The notes: generated by a model from the sequence alone, not told the origin. Shown: positions 1 to 7,027, counted from the stretch's first letter. The stretch: 20,962 bases of DNA from an uncultured Burkholderiales bacterium (GCA_937872165.1 CALMOR010000168.1:1-20962), one strand, 5' to 3'. Translations and numbers: made by a program.

Positions 1-1053
1 CCCATCACGTCCTCGGACATCGGCAAAGACGCGGTCCAGCGCACTCGCCCACTTCTCCTTGTCCTCGTTGCCGGAGAAGCTCGCCTCGAAGCTGTTCATC
101 GCCAACCGATACGCATGTCTCGCATCGAGAACCGGCAGTTCGGCGAACGCGCTCAGGAAATTCTGGTTGATGTAACCCCCGAAGTAGGCAGGGTCGTCCG
201 AGTTCACCGTCACGCAGAGCCCGGCGTCGAGCAACTCGGGAAGGCGATGCTGATCCATCGCGCGATAGACGCACAGCTTCACGTTGGACAGGGGGCAGAC
301 CGTCAGCGGAATGCGCAGGGCGGCCAAACGGGCCACCAGCGCCGGGTCCTCGAGGCAACGCACACCGTGGTCGACCCGTTCGACGTGGAGGATGTCGAGC
401 GCATCGGCGACGTACGAAGCCGGTCCCTCCTCGCCCGCATGGGCCACCAGGCGCAGACCCAGCGCCTTGCAGCGGGCGAACACGCGAGCGAACTTCTCCG
501 GAGGATTGCCGCTCTCGCCACTGTCGAGACCGACACCGACCAGGGCGTCCAGATGCGGCATCGCGGCTTCGAGTGTCCGGAAGGCGTCTTCCTCGCTGAG
601 GTGCCTGAGGAAACACATGATCAGCGAAGCGTCGATGTCGAGGGTCCGTCGCGCCGCCGCGACCGCACGCGTCAATCCCGCCAAGACGACTTCGATCGGG
701 ACGCCGCGTCCCGTGTGCGTCTGCGGATCGAAGAAGATCTCGGCATGAACGACGTTGTCCGCCGCGGCGCGACGGAAATAGGCCATCGCCATCTCGAAGA
801 AATCGTCCTCGCGGAGCAGCACGCTGGCGCCCGCGTAGTAGATGTCGAGGAAGCTCTGCAGGTCCTTGAAGGCGTAGGCGCGGCGCAGGGACTCGATGTC
901 CGCGTAAGGAAGCCGGACGCCGTTGCGTTCGGCGAGTTCGAAGATGAGCTCCGGCTCGAGCGAACCCTCGATGTGGATATGGAGTTCCGCCTTGGGCATC
1001 GCACGCAACGTCTCCTCTAGGCGAGCCCCGCGGATGGCGTCGAAATCGATCAT
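1..1053 (-). CDS. Adenine deaminase (adenosine deaminase superfamily), 3' end cut by window edge
   Basis: Hydrolyses adenine to hypoxanthine and ammonia in purine salvage; cytoplasmic, one divalent metal. The frame is open for 351 codons from ATG at 1053 to the left edge with no stop, so it is nearly complete for a family of about 340-350 residues. Visible metal and catalytic elements are MPKAELHIHIEGSLEPE (H25, H27), VAHAGEEGP (H205, E208), DHGVRCLED (H229) and NSDDPAYFGGY (D286, D287). The segment TVCPLSNVKLCV near residue 251 is typical of the adenine-specific branch rather than classical adenosine deaminase, which is why I prefer adenine as substrate. A weak purine-rich stretch precedes the ATG; an alternative start is Met19. 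A perfect palindrome lies about 24-39 bases upstream, suggesting a repressor. The neighbouring transporter pseudogene is divergent. Confidence 0.9.
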   Translation of the reverse strand, partial: MIDFDAIRGARLEETLRAMPKAELHIHIEGSLEPELIFELAERNGVRLPYADIESLRRAYAFKDLQSFLDIYYAGASVLLREDDFFEMAMAYFRRAAADNVVHAEIFFDPQTHTGRGVPIEVVLAGLTRAVAAARRTLDIDASLIMCFLRHLSEEDAFRTLEAAMPHLDALVGVGLDSGESGNPPEKFARVFARCKALGLRLVAHAGEEGPASYVADALDILHVERVDHGVRCLEDPALVARLAALRIPLTVCPLSNVKLCVYRAMDQHRLPELLDAGLCVTVNSDDPAYFGGYINQNFLSAFAELPVLDARHAYRLAMNSFEASFSGNEDKEKWASALDRVFADVRGRDG

Positions 1054-1076
1054 CGGAAAACCCCCGGTCAAAAGAA

Positions 1077-1092
1077 AATGAAACGTTTCATT
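1077..1092. promoter_or_regulatory. Perfect 16-bp palindrome, LacI/GalR-type operator candidate
   Basis: AATGAAACGTTTCATT reads identically on both strands. Its core TGAAACGTTTCA has the central CG and TGAAA half-site seen in LacI-family operators (Cra/FruR- and cre-like sites). It sits 24-39 bases upstream of the adenine deaminase ATG on the minus strand. A loose -10 (TATTCT, minus strand, 1100-1095) would place the transcription start inside the palindrome, which is where a repressor would bind. No regulator gene is visible in the window, so the cognate factor is unknown. Confidence 0.6.
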
Positions 1093-1100
1093 CCAGAATA

Positions 1101-1600
1101 GCACTCAGCGGCATCGAGAAACAGATCCATCTACCGGCCAAGCCGACCGAGCAACTCGGCTACTTCAAGGACAGGGCTTGACGTCGAACTGCAGAGCGAG
1201 CCGTCGGGAATAAAAAAAGGCGAGAACGAAATGCTGGCCGGCGCCATGCAGGGAGTCGTCGGCGTCTACGGCCACACGATCGACCTGCAGGCGAAGGACA
1301 AGGCCGCTCGCGGTCGTCCAGTTCAGTCAGTGGCCGGGCGAAGTGAGCTGGTCCGCGAAGCTCGCCGACGAGATCGAGTCGCCCGCCGATTTCAGGGGGC
1401 GCACGCTGGCGTGACCGGACCTGGACTCGTAGACCAATTTCCTCACGCGGTACCTCGCCGTCAACGATGGCATGGAAATCAGCGAATCACGCCGGCCCGG
1501 GTCGGCGCCGAAACGACGTTCCCGGCGGGACGTCGACAACGCCCTCACCGCCTACGCCCAGGCCCAGCGTCGGCGCGACAGGCTCTCGAGGCGCTCCGCT
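1101..1600 (+). pseudogene. Decayed NitT/TauT (NMT1)-type ABC transporter substrate-binding protein
   Basis: No long ORF exists, but joining frames recovers a consistent family sequence. ALSGIEKQIHLPAKPTEQLG then YFKD is read from 1101. After a shift near 1170, GLDVELQSEPSG and ENEMLAGAMQGVVGVYGHTI with DLQAKDKA follow. After another shift near 1310, AVVQFSQWPGEVSWSAKLAD and SPADFRGRTLA are read; then VTGPG, then TNFLTRYLAVNDGMEISE from about 1436. Fragments such as VGAETTFPA and DNALTAYAQ continue to about 1560-1600. These match, in order, the periplasmic binding proteins of NitT/TauT-type importers (sulfonates, nitrate, thiamine precursors and similar). At least four frameshifts or stops are needed, the signal peptide is missing, and no permease or ATPase gene is adjacent. 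The 3' boundary is uncertain. Confidence 0.75.
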
Positions 1601-1943
1601 GACGACGATCGGCGAGCCGGGCTGGTGCCCCACAGAGTCATAGGCGCCCCCACGCCCACCGGGTGGACGGGCGCCGCGAGATCGGCGGTGCTCACGAGGT
1701 CAAGCAATGGCTTCGCGCGGCGTACGAAAGCACGCGACCGACATGCGGCTGCCTCGAACCGGGGACTCGCCGGACCATCGGGGTGTCGCGAAAGCGACGA
1801 AGTGAGAACCGAAGAGCCTTGTCGTCGGACCAGCGTGATCGACGAACCCAACCCGATTCCGACGCATCGCCTCCGCGCATCCTGCAGGTCCGATGCGACG
1901 GCAGGAACGACTAGGCAGCCGTCTCTTTCGGTAAATTTTCCGG
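1601..1943. other. About 340 bases with no recognisable gene
   Basis: I see no family motif in any frame. Short open frames on both strands here are rich in Arg, Ser and Pro, as expected for GC-rich noncoding DNA. The first part may be the eroded C-terminal half of the binding-protein pseudogene. The only clear structure is the inverted repeat at 1643-1675. Confidence 0.5.
1643..1675. repeat. Inverted repeat / hairpin
   Basis: GGCGCCC (1643-1649) and GGGCGCC (1669-1675) are perfectly complementary. The enclosed sequence contains a second self-complementary segment, CCACCGGGTGG. There is no following T-run, so it is not a textbook terminator; it may be a relic of the terminator behind the decayed gene. 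Confidence 0.4.
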
Positions 1944-2016
1944 TGCCGCTGGACGGAATCGAACTGTCGACCTTCGCATTACGAATGCGCTGCTCTACCG
2001 ACTGAGCTACAGCGGC
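1944..2016 (-). tRNA. thrW-like: tRNA-Thr (anticodon CGU)
   Basis: Read on the minus strand, the 73 bases fold as a cloverleaf: acceptor GCCGCTG paired with CAGCGGC, D arm GCTC-AGTCGGTA-GAGC, anticodon arm GCGCA-TTCGTAA-TGCGA giving anticodon CGT (Thr, ACG codons), variable loop AGGTC, T arm GACAG-TTCGATT-CCGTC. The discriminator is A at 1944. The next bases read CCG, so the terminal A of CCA is not encoded. The T stem has one A-C mismatch (positions 52-62). It has its own promoter just upstream and lies 67 bases beyond the maiA stop on the same strand. Confidence 0.93.
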
Positions 2017-2035
2017 GTACTTCTCGGAAGGCGCG

Positions 2036-2063
2036 ATTATACGGAGACTGCCGGGTCGCGCAA
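2036..2063 (-). promoter_or_regulatory. Sigma70-type promoter for tRNA-Thr
   Basis: On the minus strand a perfect -10, TATAAT (2041-2036), is preceded after 16 bases by TTGCGC (2063-2058). Transcription would start near 2029, about a dozen bases before the tRNA 5' end. The site lies between the maiA stop and the tRNA. Confidence 0.65.
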
Positions 2064-2083
2064 ACGCGACTGGCCGCGCTCGA

Positions 2084-2740
2084 TCACTCGGCGTCGGGTT
2101 GCCGGTCCGGCACCGCCCGCTTGAACGCGTCGAGCTCCATGCATGCGTCGAAGACGCGCATCACGGTCGGAATGCGGGAATAGTCGCAGTCGAAACGAAG
2201 CCCGTTGAAGATCTGCGGCACGAGCGTCAGGTCGGCGAGCGTAGGCGCGTCGCCATGACAGAAGCGGCCGGTCATCGGCGACGCCGCGAGCTGCTTCTCG
2301 AAGGCGCCCAATCCGCTCTCGACCCAGTGGCGATACCAGGTGTTCTTCGCCTCGTCGCCGACTTCGAGGACACGGACCAGGTAACGCAACACGCGAAGAT
2401 TGTTCAACGGGTGGATCTCGCACGCGATCGCGAGCGCGAGAGCCCGCACGCGTGCGCGTTCGACCGGATCGCGCGGCAACAGCGGCGGCTCGGGCACCGT
2501 CTCGTCGAGATATTCGACGATCGCGAGCGATTGGGTCAGCAGGACCGCAGGATCGTTGGAGTCGTCGACCAGCACCGGCACGAGACCGTCGGGATTCGTA
2601 GCGAGGAAGTCGGGCGAATGCTGCTCGCCGCCGTGGCGGACGAGATGGATGGGCTGGTAGTCGACCGGCAGTCCCTTGAGGTTCAGCGCGATCCGCACGC
2701 GGAACGAGGCCGAACTCCTGAAGTAGCTGTAGAGCCGCAC
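2084..2740 (-). CDS. maiA: Maleylacetoacetate isomerase / zeta-class glutathione S-transferase
   Basis: Glutathione-dependent cis-trans isomerisation of maleylacetoacetate (or maleylpyruvate) to the fumaryl isomer in aromatic degradation; soluble dimer. The 218-residue length is normal. The N-terminal thioredoxin-like domain carries the zeta signature SSASFRVRIALNLKGL (residues 9-24) with the SS pair that activates glutathione, then NPDGLVPVLVDD and TQSLAIVEYLDE (glutathione gamma-Glu contact). The C-terminal helical domain contains GDAPTLADLTLVPQIFN. The start is GTG at 2740, four bases after the ispH stop, with a GAGG element overlapping that stop. It is the last gene of fkpB-ispH-maiA. No other aromatic-pathway genes are nearby, so the physiological substrate is an inference from the family. 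Confidence 0.9.
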   Translation of the reverse strand: MRLYSYFRSSASFRVRIALNLKGLPVDYQPIHLVRHGGEQHSPDFLATNPDGLVPVLVDDSNDPAVLLTQSLAIVEYLDETVPEPPLLPRDPVERARVRALALAIACEIHPLNNLRVLRYLVRVLEVGDEAKNTWYRHWVESGLGAFEKQLAASPMTGRFCHGDAPTLADLTLVPQIFNGLRFDCDYSRIPTVMRVFDACMELDAFKRAVPDRQPDAE

Positions 2741-2744
2741 GGCC

Positions 2745-3752
2745 TCAACGCGACATGGAACCTATGCTGCTGCCCCGGTCCGCGTTGCCGCCGAGCCCCG
2801 AAGGCAGCGGGAAGCGCACATGCTCCTCGACGCCGCTCAGCTTGCGGACCGAGCCGACGCCCAGCGTCTTCAGTTTCTCGATCAGCTCGCTGACGAGCAG
2901 CTCGGGCGCCGACGCGCCGGCCGTCACGCCGACACGCCGCTTTCCGATCAGCCACGACGAGTCGAGCTGGCTCACGTTCTCGATCATGTAGGCCTCGACG
3001 CCCATGCGCGCTCCGACCTCTCGCAGGCGGTTGCTGTTCGAGCTCGACGGGCTGCCGATGACGAGGATGAGGTCGCACTGCGGCGCCATGAACTTCACCG
3101 CGTCCTGACGGTTCTGGGTCGCGTAGCAGATGTCGCCACGCTTCGGCTCGAGGATCTTCGGGAAGCGGGTCTTGAGCGCGCCGGTGACCTCGGCCGCGTC
3201 GTCGACCGAGAGCGTGGTCTGCGTCACGTACGCGAGCCTGTTCGGATCGCGGACGACCAGTCGGTTGACGTCGTCGACATTCTCGACGAGATGGATGCCG
3301 TCGCCGGTCTGACCCATCGTGCCTTCCACTTCGGGATGTCCCTTGTGGCCGACCATGATGATTTCGCGGCCGTCGCCGCGCATCTTCGCGACCTCGACGT
3401 GAACCTTGGTGACGAGCGGGCACGTGGCGTCGAAGACGCGCAACCCGAGCTCCCCCGCCTCCGCCCGCACGGCCTGCGACACGCCATGCGCGCTGAAGAC
3501 GACCGTGTTGTCGCGCGGCACGTCCTTCAGGTCTTCTATGAAGATCGCGCCCTTCTTGCGAAGATCGTCGACCACGTACTGGTTGTGGACGATCTCGTGA
3601 CGCACGTAGATCGGTGCGCCGAACTGCGCGAGCGCCCGCTCGACGATCTCGATCGCGCGGTCGACCCCCGCGCAGAAGCCGCGCGGCTGAGCGAGCAGCA
3701 CCTCCGGCGCGGACGCCGCATCGAACAACACTTCCCTTCGTGCTTCAGCCAT
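2745..3752 (-). CDS. ispH: 4-hydroxy-3-methylbut-2-enyl diphosphate reductase
   Basis: Last step of the MEP isoprenoid pathway: reduces HMBPP to IPP and DMAPP with a [4Fe-4S] cluster. The product has 335 residues from ATG 3752. The three cluster cysteines are visible in RGFCAGVDRA (C27), DATCPLVTK (C111) and GDICYATQNRQ (C209). Substrate-binding residues are in HEIVHNQYVV (H56), FSAHGVS (H89) and GHPEVEGTMGQ (H139, catalytic E141), with SSNSNRL near residue 226. The open frame extends upstream to 4046, but that part is the shadow of fkpB. ATG 3752 shares its A with the fkpB stop (TGATG), so the two are probably translationally coupled. The C-terminal tail after HVRFPLP is slightly extended and Gly/Ser-rich. 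Confidence 0.96.
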   Translation of the reverse strand: MAEARREVLFDAASAPEVLLAQPRGFCAGVDRAIEIVERALAQFGAPIYVRHEIVHNQYVVDDLRKKGAIFIEDLKDVPRDNTVVFSAHGVSQAVRAEAGELGLRVFDATCPLVTKVHVEVAKMRGDGREIIMVGHKGHPEVEGTMGQTGDGIHLVENVDDVNRLVVRDPNRLAYVTQTTLSVDDAAEVTGALKTRFPKILEPKRGDICYATQNRQDAVKFMAPQCDLILVIGSPSSSNSNRLREVGARMGVEAYMIENVSQLDSSWLIGKRRVGVTAGASAPELLVSELIEKLKTLGVGSVRKLSGVEEHVRFPLPSGLGGNADRGSSIGSMSR

Positions 3753-4228
3753 CAGAGGATTCCCACGATCTCGACCTCGAACCGAACGGGCCTGCCGGCC
3801 AGCGGATGGTTGAAGTCGAACGTCGCATAGTCGTTGTCGAGTGATCGGAAAACCCCTGCACAGCGTCCCCCACCCGGCGCATTGAACTCGACCACGTCGC
3901 CCGGTGAATAATCGATCCTGTCGCTTTCTTCTTCGAGCAGCTTGCGCGGCAGGCGCCGGACCAGCGAGTCGTTGCGCGGTCCGAAGGCCTGCCCGGCCGA
4001 CAGCTCGAACACGCGGTGGGCGCCGAGCTCGAGTCCGACGAGACACTCTTCCAGCGCAGGCGACAGCTGACCGGCGCCGAGTTGCAGGGTCGCGGGCTTG
4101 GTACCGAAGGTGTTGACGACATCGCCGTCCACAAGTTCGCCCGCGCTGCCGGCGAGCGCGACGCGGTAGTGCAACGTCAGGTACGAATCGGCTCCGACCG
4201 CGGGGTCGGACGCTTCGGATCGAGACAT
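3752..4228 (-). CDS. fkpB: FKBP-type peptidyl-prolyl cis-trans isomerase, SlpA/FkpB type
   Basis: Prolyl isomerase and chaperone of the SlpA/SlyD branch, cytoplasmic. The 158 residues show the split FKBP fold: YLTLHYRVAL at the N terminus, then GDVVNTFGTKPATLQLGAGQ and LSPALEECLVGLELGAHRVF as the FKBP core. An insert-in-flap region (AFGPRNDSLVRRLPRKLLEE and the following strands) is followed by the closing segment FDFNHPLAGRPVRFEVEIVG, a hallmark of SlpA/SlyD. There is no His-rich metal tail, which separates it from SlyD. It begins with ATG 4228 and its stop overlaps the ispH start by one base, the usual fkpB-ispH pairing of Proteobacteria. It is divergent from radC with 56 bases between them. 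Confidence 0.93.
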   Translation of the reverse strand: MSRSEASDPAVGADSYLTLHYRVALAGSAGELVDGDVVNTFGTKPATLQLGAGQLSPALEECLVGLELGAHRVFELSAGQAFGPRNDSLVRRLPRKLLEEESDRIDYSPGDVVEFNAPGGGRCAGVFRSLDNDYATFDFNHPLAGRPVRFEVEIVGIL

Positions 4229-4284
4229 GCGAAGCCTCGGCAGGCGGTGGGTCGAAAGTCCGTCATTCTATCGAACGCGGGAGA

Positions 4285-4965
4285 GTGGATTTGTCGATCT
4301 CGGAATGGCCCGCGCCGGAACGGCCGCAGGAGCGTCTTCTTTCATACGGAGCGCAGGCGCTGTCGGATGCGGAACTGCTCGCCGTCTTCCTGCGAACCGG
4401 CACCCGGCGCAGCGACGTGATCGATCTGGCTCGACGCTGCCTGTCGACCTTCGGCAGTCTCGGCAGCCTCCTCAAGGCCTCGCGCCTGCGCTTCTGCGAG
4501 ATCGACGGGCTCGGAGTCGCGCGCTTCGCACTACTGCAGGCCGGCGTCGAGATGTCGCGCCGTTCACTCGGCGAGGCGATCGCCGAGCGACCGCTCTTCG
4601 AGTCGCCCGCCGCGGTCCGCGACTACCTGAAGCTGAATATCGGCGCGCGATCGCACGAGGTCTTCCTGGCGCTTTTCCTCGACGCGCAGCACCGGCTGCT
4701 GGCCACCGAGGAACTGTTCCGCGGCACGCTGGCGCAGACCAGCGTCTACCCGCGCGAAGTCGTCAAGCGCGCACTCGAGATCAATGCCGCCGCGGTGGTC
4801 TTCGCCCACAATCATCCGTCCGGCGTCGCCGAGCCGAGCAGGGCCGACGAGTTGCTGACGTCGGCCCTGAGCAACGCGCTCGCCCTGGTCGACATCCGCA
4901 CGCTCGATCACTTCATCGTCGCCGGCCATCGGGTCTACTCGTTCTCGGAACACGGCAAGCTCTGA
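4285..4965 (+). CDS. radC: RadC family JAMM-domain protein
   Basis: Member of the RadC/DUF2466 family; the old DNA-repair assignment is doubtful and the biochemical role is unsettled. The N-terminal helix-hairpin-helix part (about residues 1-95) begins SISEWPAPERPQERLLSYG and includes ALSDAELLAVFLRTGT. The C-terminal JAMM/MPN metalloprotease-like domain has E125 in SHEVF and the motif HNHPSG (H175, H177, S179) followed by D188, a complete metal site. The frame opens with GTG 4285, but TTG 4291 is better spaced from the GGGAG at 4279-4283 and would begin directly before SISEWP as in relatives, so the true start may be 4291. It is single, divergent from fkpB, and 122 bases before rpmB. Confidence 0.93.
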   Translation: MDLSISEWPAPERPQERLLSYGAQALSDAELLAVFLRTGTRRSDVIDLARRCLSTFGSLGSLLKASRLRFCEIDGLGVARFALLQAGVEMSRRSLGEAIAERPLFESPAAVRDYLKLNIGARSHEVFLALFLDAQHRLLATEELFRGTLAQTSVYPREVVKRALEINAAAVVFAHNHPSGVAEPSRADELLTSALSNALALVDIRTLDHFIVAGHRVYSFSEHGKL

Positions 4966-4983
4966 TCCGCGCGCAACGAGGCA

Positions 4984-5012
4984 TTGAACCGATTCCGATT
5001 TCCCGCTATAGT
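4984..5012 (+). promoter_or_regulatory. Strong sigma70-type promoter for rpmB-rpmG
   Basis: TTGAAC (4984-4989) and TATAGT (5007-5012) are separated by exactly 17 bases, one of the best sigma70 matches in the window. The predicted start near 5019 gives a leader of about 70 bases before rpmB. The region just downstream is visibly AT-richer than its surroundings, as expected for a highly expressed ribosomal protein promoter. Confidence 0.8.
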
Positions 5013-5087
5013 CGCGGACTTCGTTTTTGTCCAACACAACTTCTACTCTTCGCTTCGCGCGACGAGTCGCTTTCTGGAGGTGCCGTC

Positions 5088-5324
5088 ATGGCACGCGTCT
5101 GTCAAGTCACGGGAAAGAAGCCGATGTCCGGCAACAATGTTTCCCACGCGAACAACAAGACCAAGCGTCGGTTTCTGCCCAACCTGCAGAATCGGCGGTT
5201 TTTCGTCGAGAGCGAGAATCGCTGGATCAGCCTCCGCCTGACCAATGCCGGGCTGCGCACCATCGACAAGAACGGAATCGAGGTCGTGCTCGCCGACATG
5301 CGCGCGCGCGGCATCAGGCTTTAA
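5088..5324 (+). CDS. rpmB: Large ribosomal subunit protein bL28
   Basis: Structural protein of the 50S subunit. The product has 78 residues, beginning MARVCQVTGKKPMSGNNVSH and containing the NNKTKRRFLPNLQ signature and the C-terminal LRLTNAGLRTIDKNGIE segment, all diagnostic of bL28. Only one cysteine (C5) is present, so it is the variant without a complete zinc-binding cysteine set. ATG 5088 follows CTGGAGG with good Shine-Dalgarno spacing. It is followed 9 bases later by rpmG, the standard pair, and both are driven by the promoter at 4984-5012. Confidence 0.98.
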   Translation: MARVCQVTGKKPMSGNNVSHANNKTKRRFLPNLQNRRFFVESENRWISLRLTNAGLRTIDKNGIEVVLADMRARGIRL

Positions 5325-5333
5325 GGAGTTCCC

Positions 5334-5489
5334 ATGCGCGACAAGATCAAACTGGAATCGACCGCAGGCACGGGTCATTTCTACACGACTACCAAGAACA
5401 AGAAGACGACGCCCGAGAAGATCGAAATCAAGAAATTCGATCCCGTTGCGCGCAAGCACGTGCCCTACAAGGAAACCAAGATCAAATAA
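5334..5489 (+). CDS. rpmG: Large ribosomal subunit protein bL33
   Basis: Structural protein of the 50S subunit near the E site. It has 51 residues beginning MRDKIKLESTAGTGHFYTTT and continuing KNKKTTPEKIEIKKFDPVAR to KETKIK, a clear bL33. There is no cysteine, so it is the zinc-free form common in Beta- and Gammaproteobacteria. A strong AAGGAG that overlaps the rpmB stop precedes ATG 5334, indicating coupled translation. The transcript ends at the hairpin 30 bases after the stop. Confidence 0.98.
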   Translation: MRDKIKLESTAGTGHFYTTTKNKKTTPEKIEIKKFDPVARKHVPYKETKIK

Positions 5490-5518
5490 GTCCTCGAGTG
5501 CAATGCGCCTGCTTTCCG

Positions 5519-5542
5519 AAAAGCCCGCTCGCGCGGGCTTTT
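5519..5542 (+). terminator. Rho-independent terminator of rpmB-rpmG
   Basis: AAAAGCCCGC (5519-5528), loop TCGC (5529-5532), GCGGGCTTTT (5533-5542): a perfect 10-bp stem ending in a T-run, 30 bases after the rpmG stop. Being A-flanked as well, it could also act on the opposite strand. Confidence 0.9.
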
Positions 5543-5571
5543 CTTTTGATGCGAGGCGATCCGGACGAATG

Positions 5572-5596
5572 AAAAAGGCCCGCGCGAGCGGGCCTT
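5572..5596 (-). terminator. Rho-independent terminator of the desaturase gene
   Basis: Read on the minus strand: AAGGCCCGC (5596-5588), loop TCGC, GCGGGCCTT followed by TTT (down to 5572), a 9-bp stem with a T-run. It lies 24 bases beyond the desaturase stop. The core GCCCGC-TCGC-GCGGGC is identical to the rpmG terminator, so two near-copies face each other. Confidence 0.85.
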
Positions 5597-5620
5597 CGAT
5601 GCGGCGGAGCGATGGCCGGC

Positions 5621-6838
5621 TCAGGCGTAGCTGCGAAGCCGGAGGCTGAAGTCCTGCAGCGCTCGCACGCCGCTTTCCTCTGCACGCTTGCACCAGTCCT
5701 GCAGTTGCACCCGTAGCTGTTCGCTGGTCGCGCTGGAACGTTCCCAGAGCGCCGCGAGTTCGGGCTGCATCTCGTGGATCTTGGACAGCATCGGGCTTTC
5801 CGCGAGCGCGCCTTCGACCTTGCCGCGATGCAGGTCCGACAGCTTGGCGACGTCCTTGTGCAGCCAGCGACGCGCGATCTTCACGCGCGCCAGATCGTGC
5901 GCCGACTCGCGATCGTCGCCACGGCTCTTCAGTCGCGCGACCTCTTCGCGATACGCCCGCTTGAACGACTTGGCGTACTTGGCCATCACGTCGTAGCGAT
6001 GCGCGATCACGGCCTGCAGGTTGTCGAGGTCGACATGCGGGCGCGGGCTCGCGGCGAACTTCGGCTGCGGCGCGACCTTCTTGATCGTCGCGAGCCCGAG
6101 CGCCGAGAGGATGCGGATGTACATCCAGCCGATGTCGAACTCGTACCAGCGCGACGACAGCTTCGCGGACGTCGCGAAGGTGTGATGGTTGTTGTGCAGT
6201 TCCTCGCCGCCGATCAGGATGCCCCACGGCACGATGTTCCGGCTCGCATCGGCGCAGTCGTAGTTGCGGTAACCCGAGAAGTGCCCGACGCCGTTGATGA
6301 CGCCCGCCGCGAAGATCGGGATCCACAGCATCTGCACGGCCCACACGGTGGCGCCCAGGCCGAGCCCGAACAGCATCCAGTCGACGATCAGCATCAGGCC
6401 CACGCCGTGCCACACGAAGCGGCTGTAGACGTTGCGCTCGACCCAGTCCTCGGGTGTGCCGCGGCCGTACTTCTCGAGCGTCTCGTCGTTCTCGCCTTCC
6501 TGCATGTAGAGCTCGGCGCCCTCGAGCAGGACCTTGCGGATGCCCTTGACCTGAGGGCTATGCGGATCGTCGACGGTCTCGCACTTGGCATGGTGCTTTC
6601 GATGGATGGCAGCCCATTCGCGCGTCTGCATCCCCGTGCTGGCCCACAGCCAGAAGCGGAAGAAGTGCGCGACCACCGGATGCAGGTCGAGCGCACGATG
6701 GGCCTGGCAGCGATGCAGATAGATCGTCACGCCGGCGATCGTGACGTGCGTCATGACCAGCGTGGCGACCACGATCTTCCAAACCGGCCAGTCGAGCAGA
6801 CCGCCGGACAGAAAACTCAGGACATCCTGGGGAACCAT
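5621..6838 (-). CDS. Membrane fatty acid (acyl-CoA type) desaturase
   Basis: Di-iron membrane enzyme introducing a double bond, probably delta-9, into acyl chains for membrane fluidity. The 405-residue product has the three histidine boxes of the family: HRCQAH (H42, H47), HRKHH (79-83) and HNNHH (215-219), with hydrophobic segments at about 20-40, 54-70, 141-160 and 165-187. A C-terminal cytoplasmic extension of roughly 150 residues after DIGWMYIRILSALGL is charged and helical, a feature I associate with betaproteobacterial homologues. ATG 6838 is chosen because GGAGAG lies just upstream and the hydrophobic start MVPQDVLSFL fits; the frame stays open to 7024 but that part is low-complexity. 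A good -10 lies about 82 bases upstream, so it is probably transcribed separately from mscS. Confidence 0.88.
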   Translation of the reverse strand: MVPQDVLSFLSGGLLDWPVWKIVVATLVMTHVTIAGVTIYLHRCQAHRALDLHPVVAHFFRFWLWASTGMQTREWAAIHRKHHAKCETVDDPHSPQVKGIRKVLLEGAELYMQEGENDETLEKYGRGTPEDWVERNVYSRFVWHGVGLMLIVDWMLFGLGLGATVWAVQMLWIPIFAAGVINGVGHFSGYRNYDCADASRNIVPWGILIGGEELHNNHHTFATSAKLSSRWYEFDIGWMYIRILSALGLATIKKVAPQPKFAASPRPHVDLDNLQAVIAHRYDVMAKYAKSFKRAYREEVARLKSRGDDRESAHDLARVKIARRWLHKDVAKLSDLHRGKVEGALAESPMLSKIHEMQPELAALWERSSATSEQLRVQLQDWCKRAEESGVRALQDFSLRLRSYA

Positions 6839-6919
6839 CGACTCTCCGAGAGGCACTCTCGCGAGTGCGGGTTGATTGCCTTGCGGACTCAACGACTCGC
6901 GTCGAATCGCAAACCGCTG

Positions 6920-6949
6920 ATTATACCGGTCGCCGCCTGCCAGTTGCAG
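6920..6949 (-). promoter_or_regulatory. Probable promoter of the desaturase
   Basis: A perfect TATAAT is read on the minus strand at 6925-6920. The best -35 is weak (CTGCAA at 6949-6944, 18-base spacing). It lies in the 189-base gap between the mscS-like stop and the desaturase ATG, leaving a leader of about 75 bases. Confidence 0.5.
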
Positions 6950-7027
6950 ACTTGCGACGACGGTCGGCCGCCGCGGCGGCCCGGACGGCGGATCGCGAAG
7001 ACTCGGACTGGCGTCCGGTGACATCGT

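Noticed and set aside
1601..1943. Integrated element beside the tRNA-Thr gene
   Set aside because: tRNA genes are common integration sites, but I found no repeated copy of the tRNA 3' end, no integrase and no mobility gene nearby.
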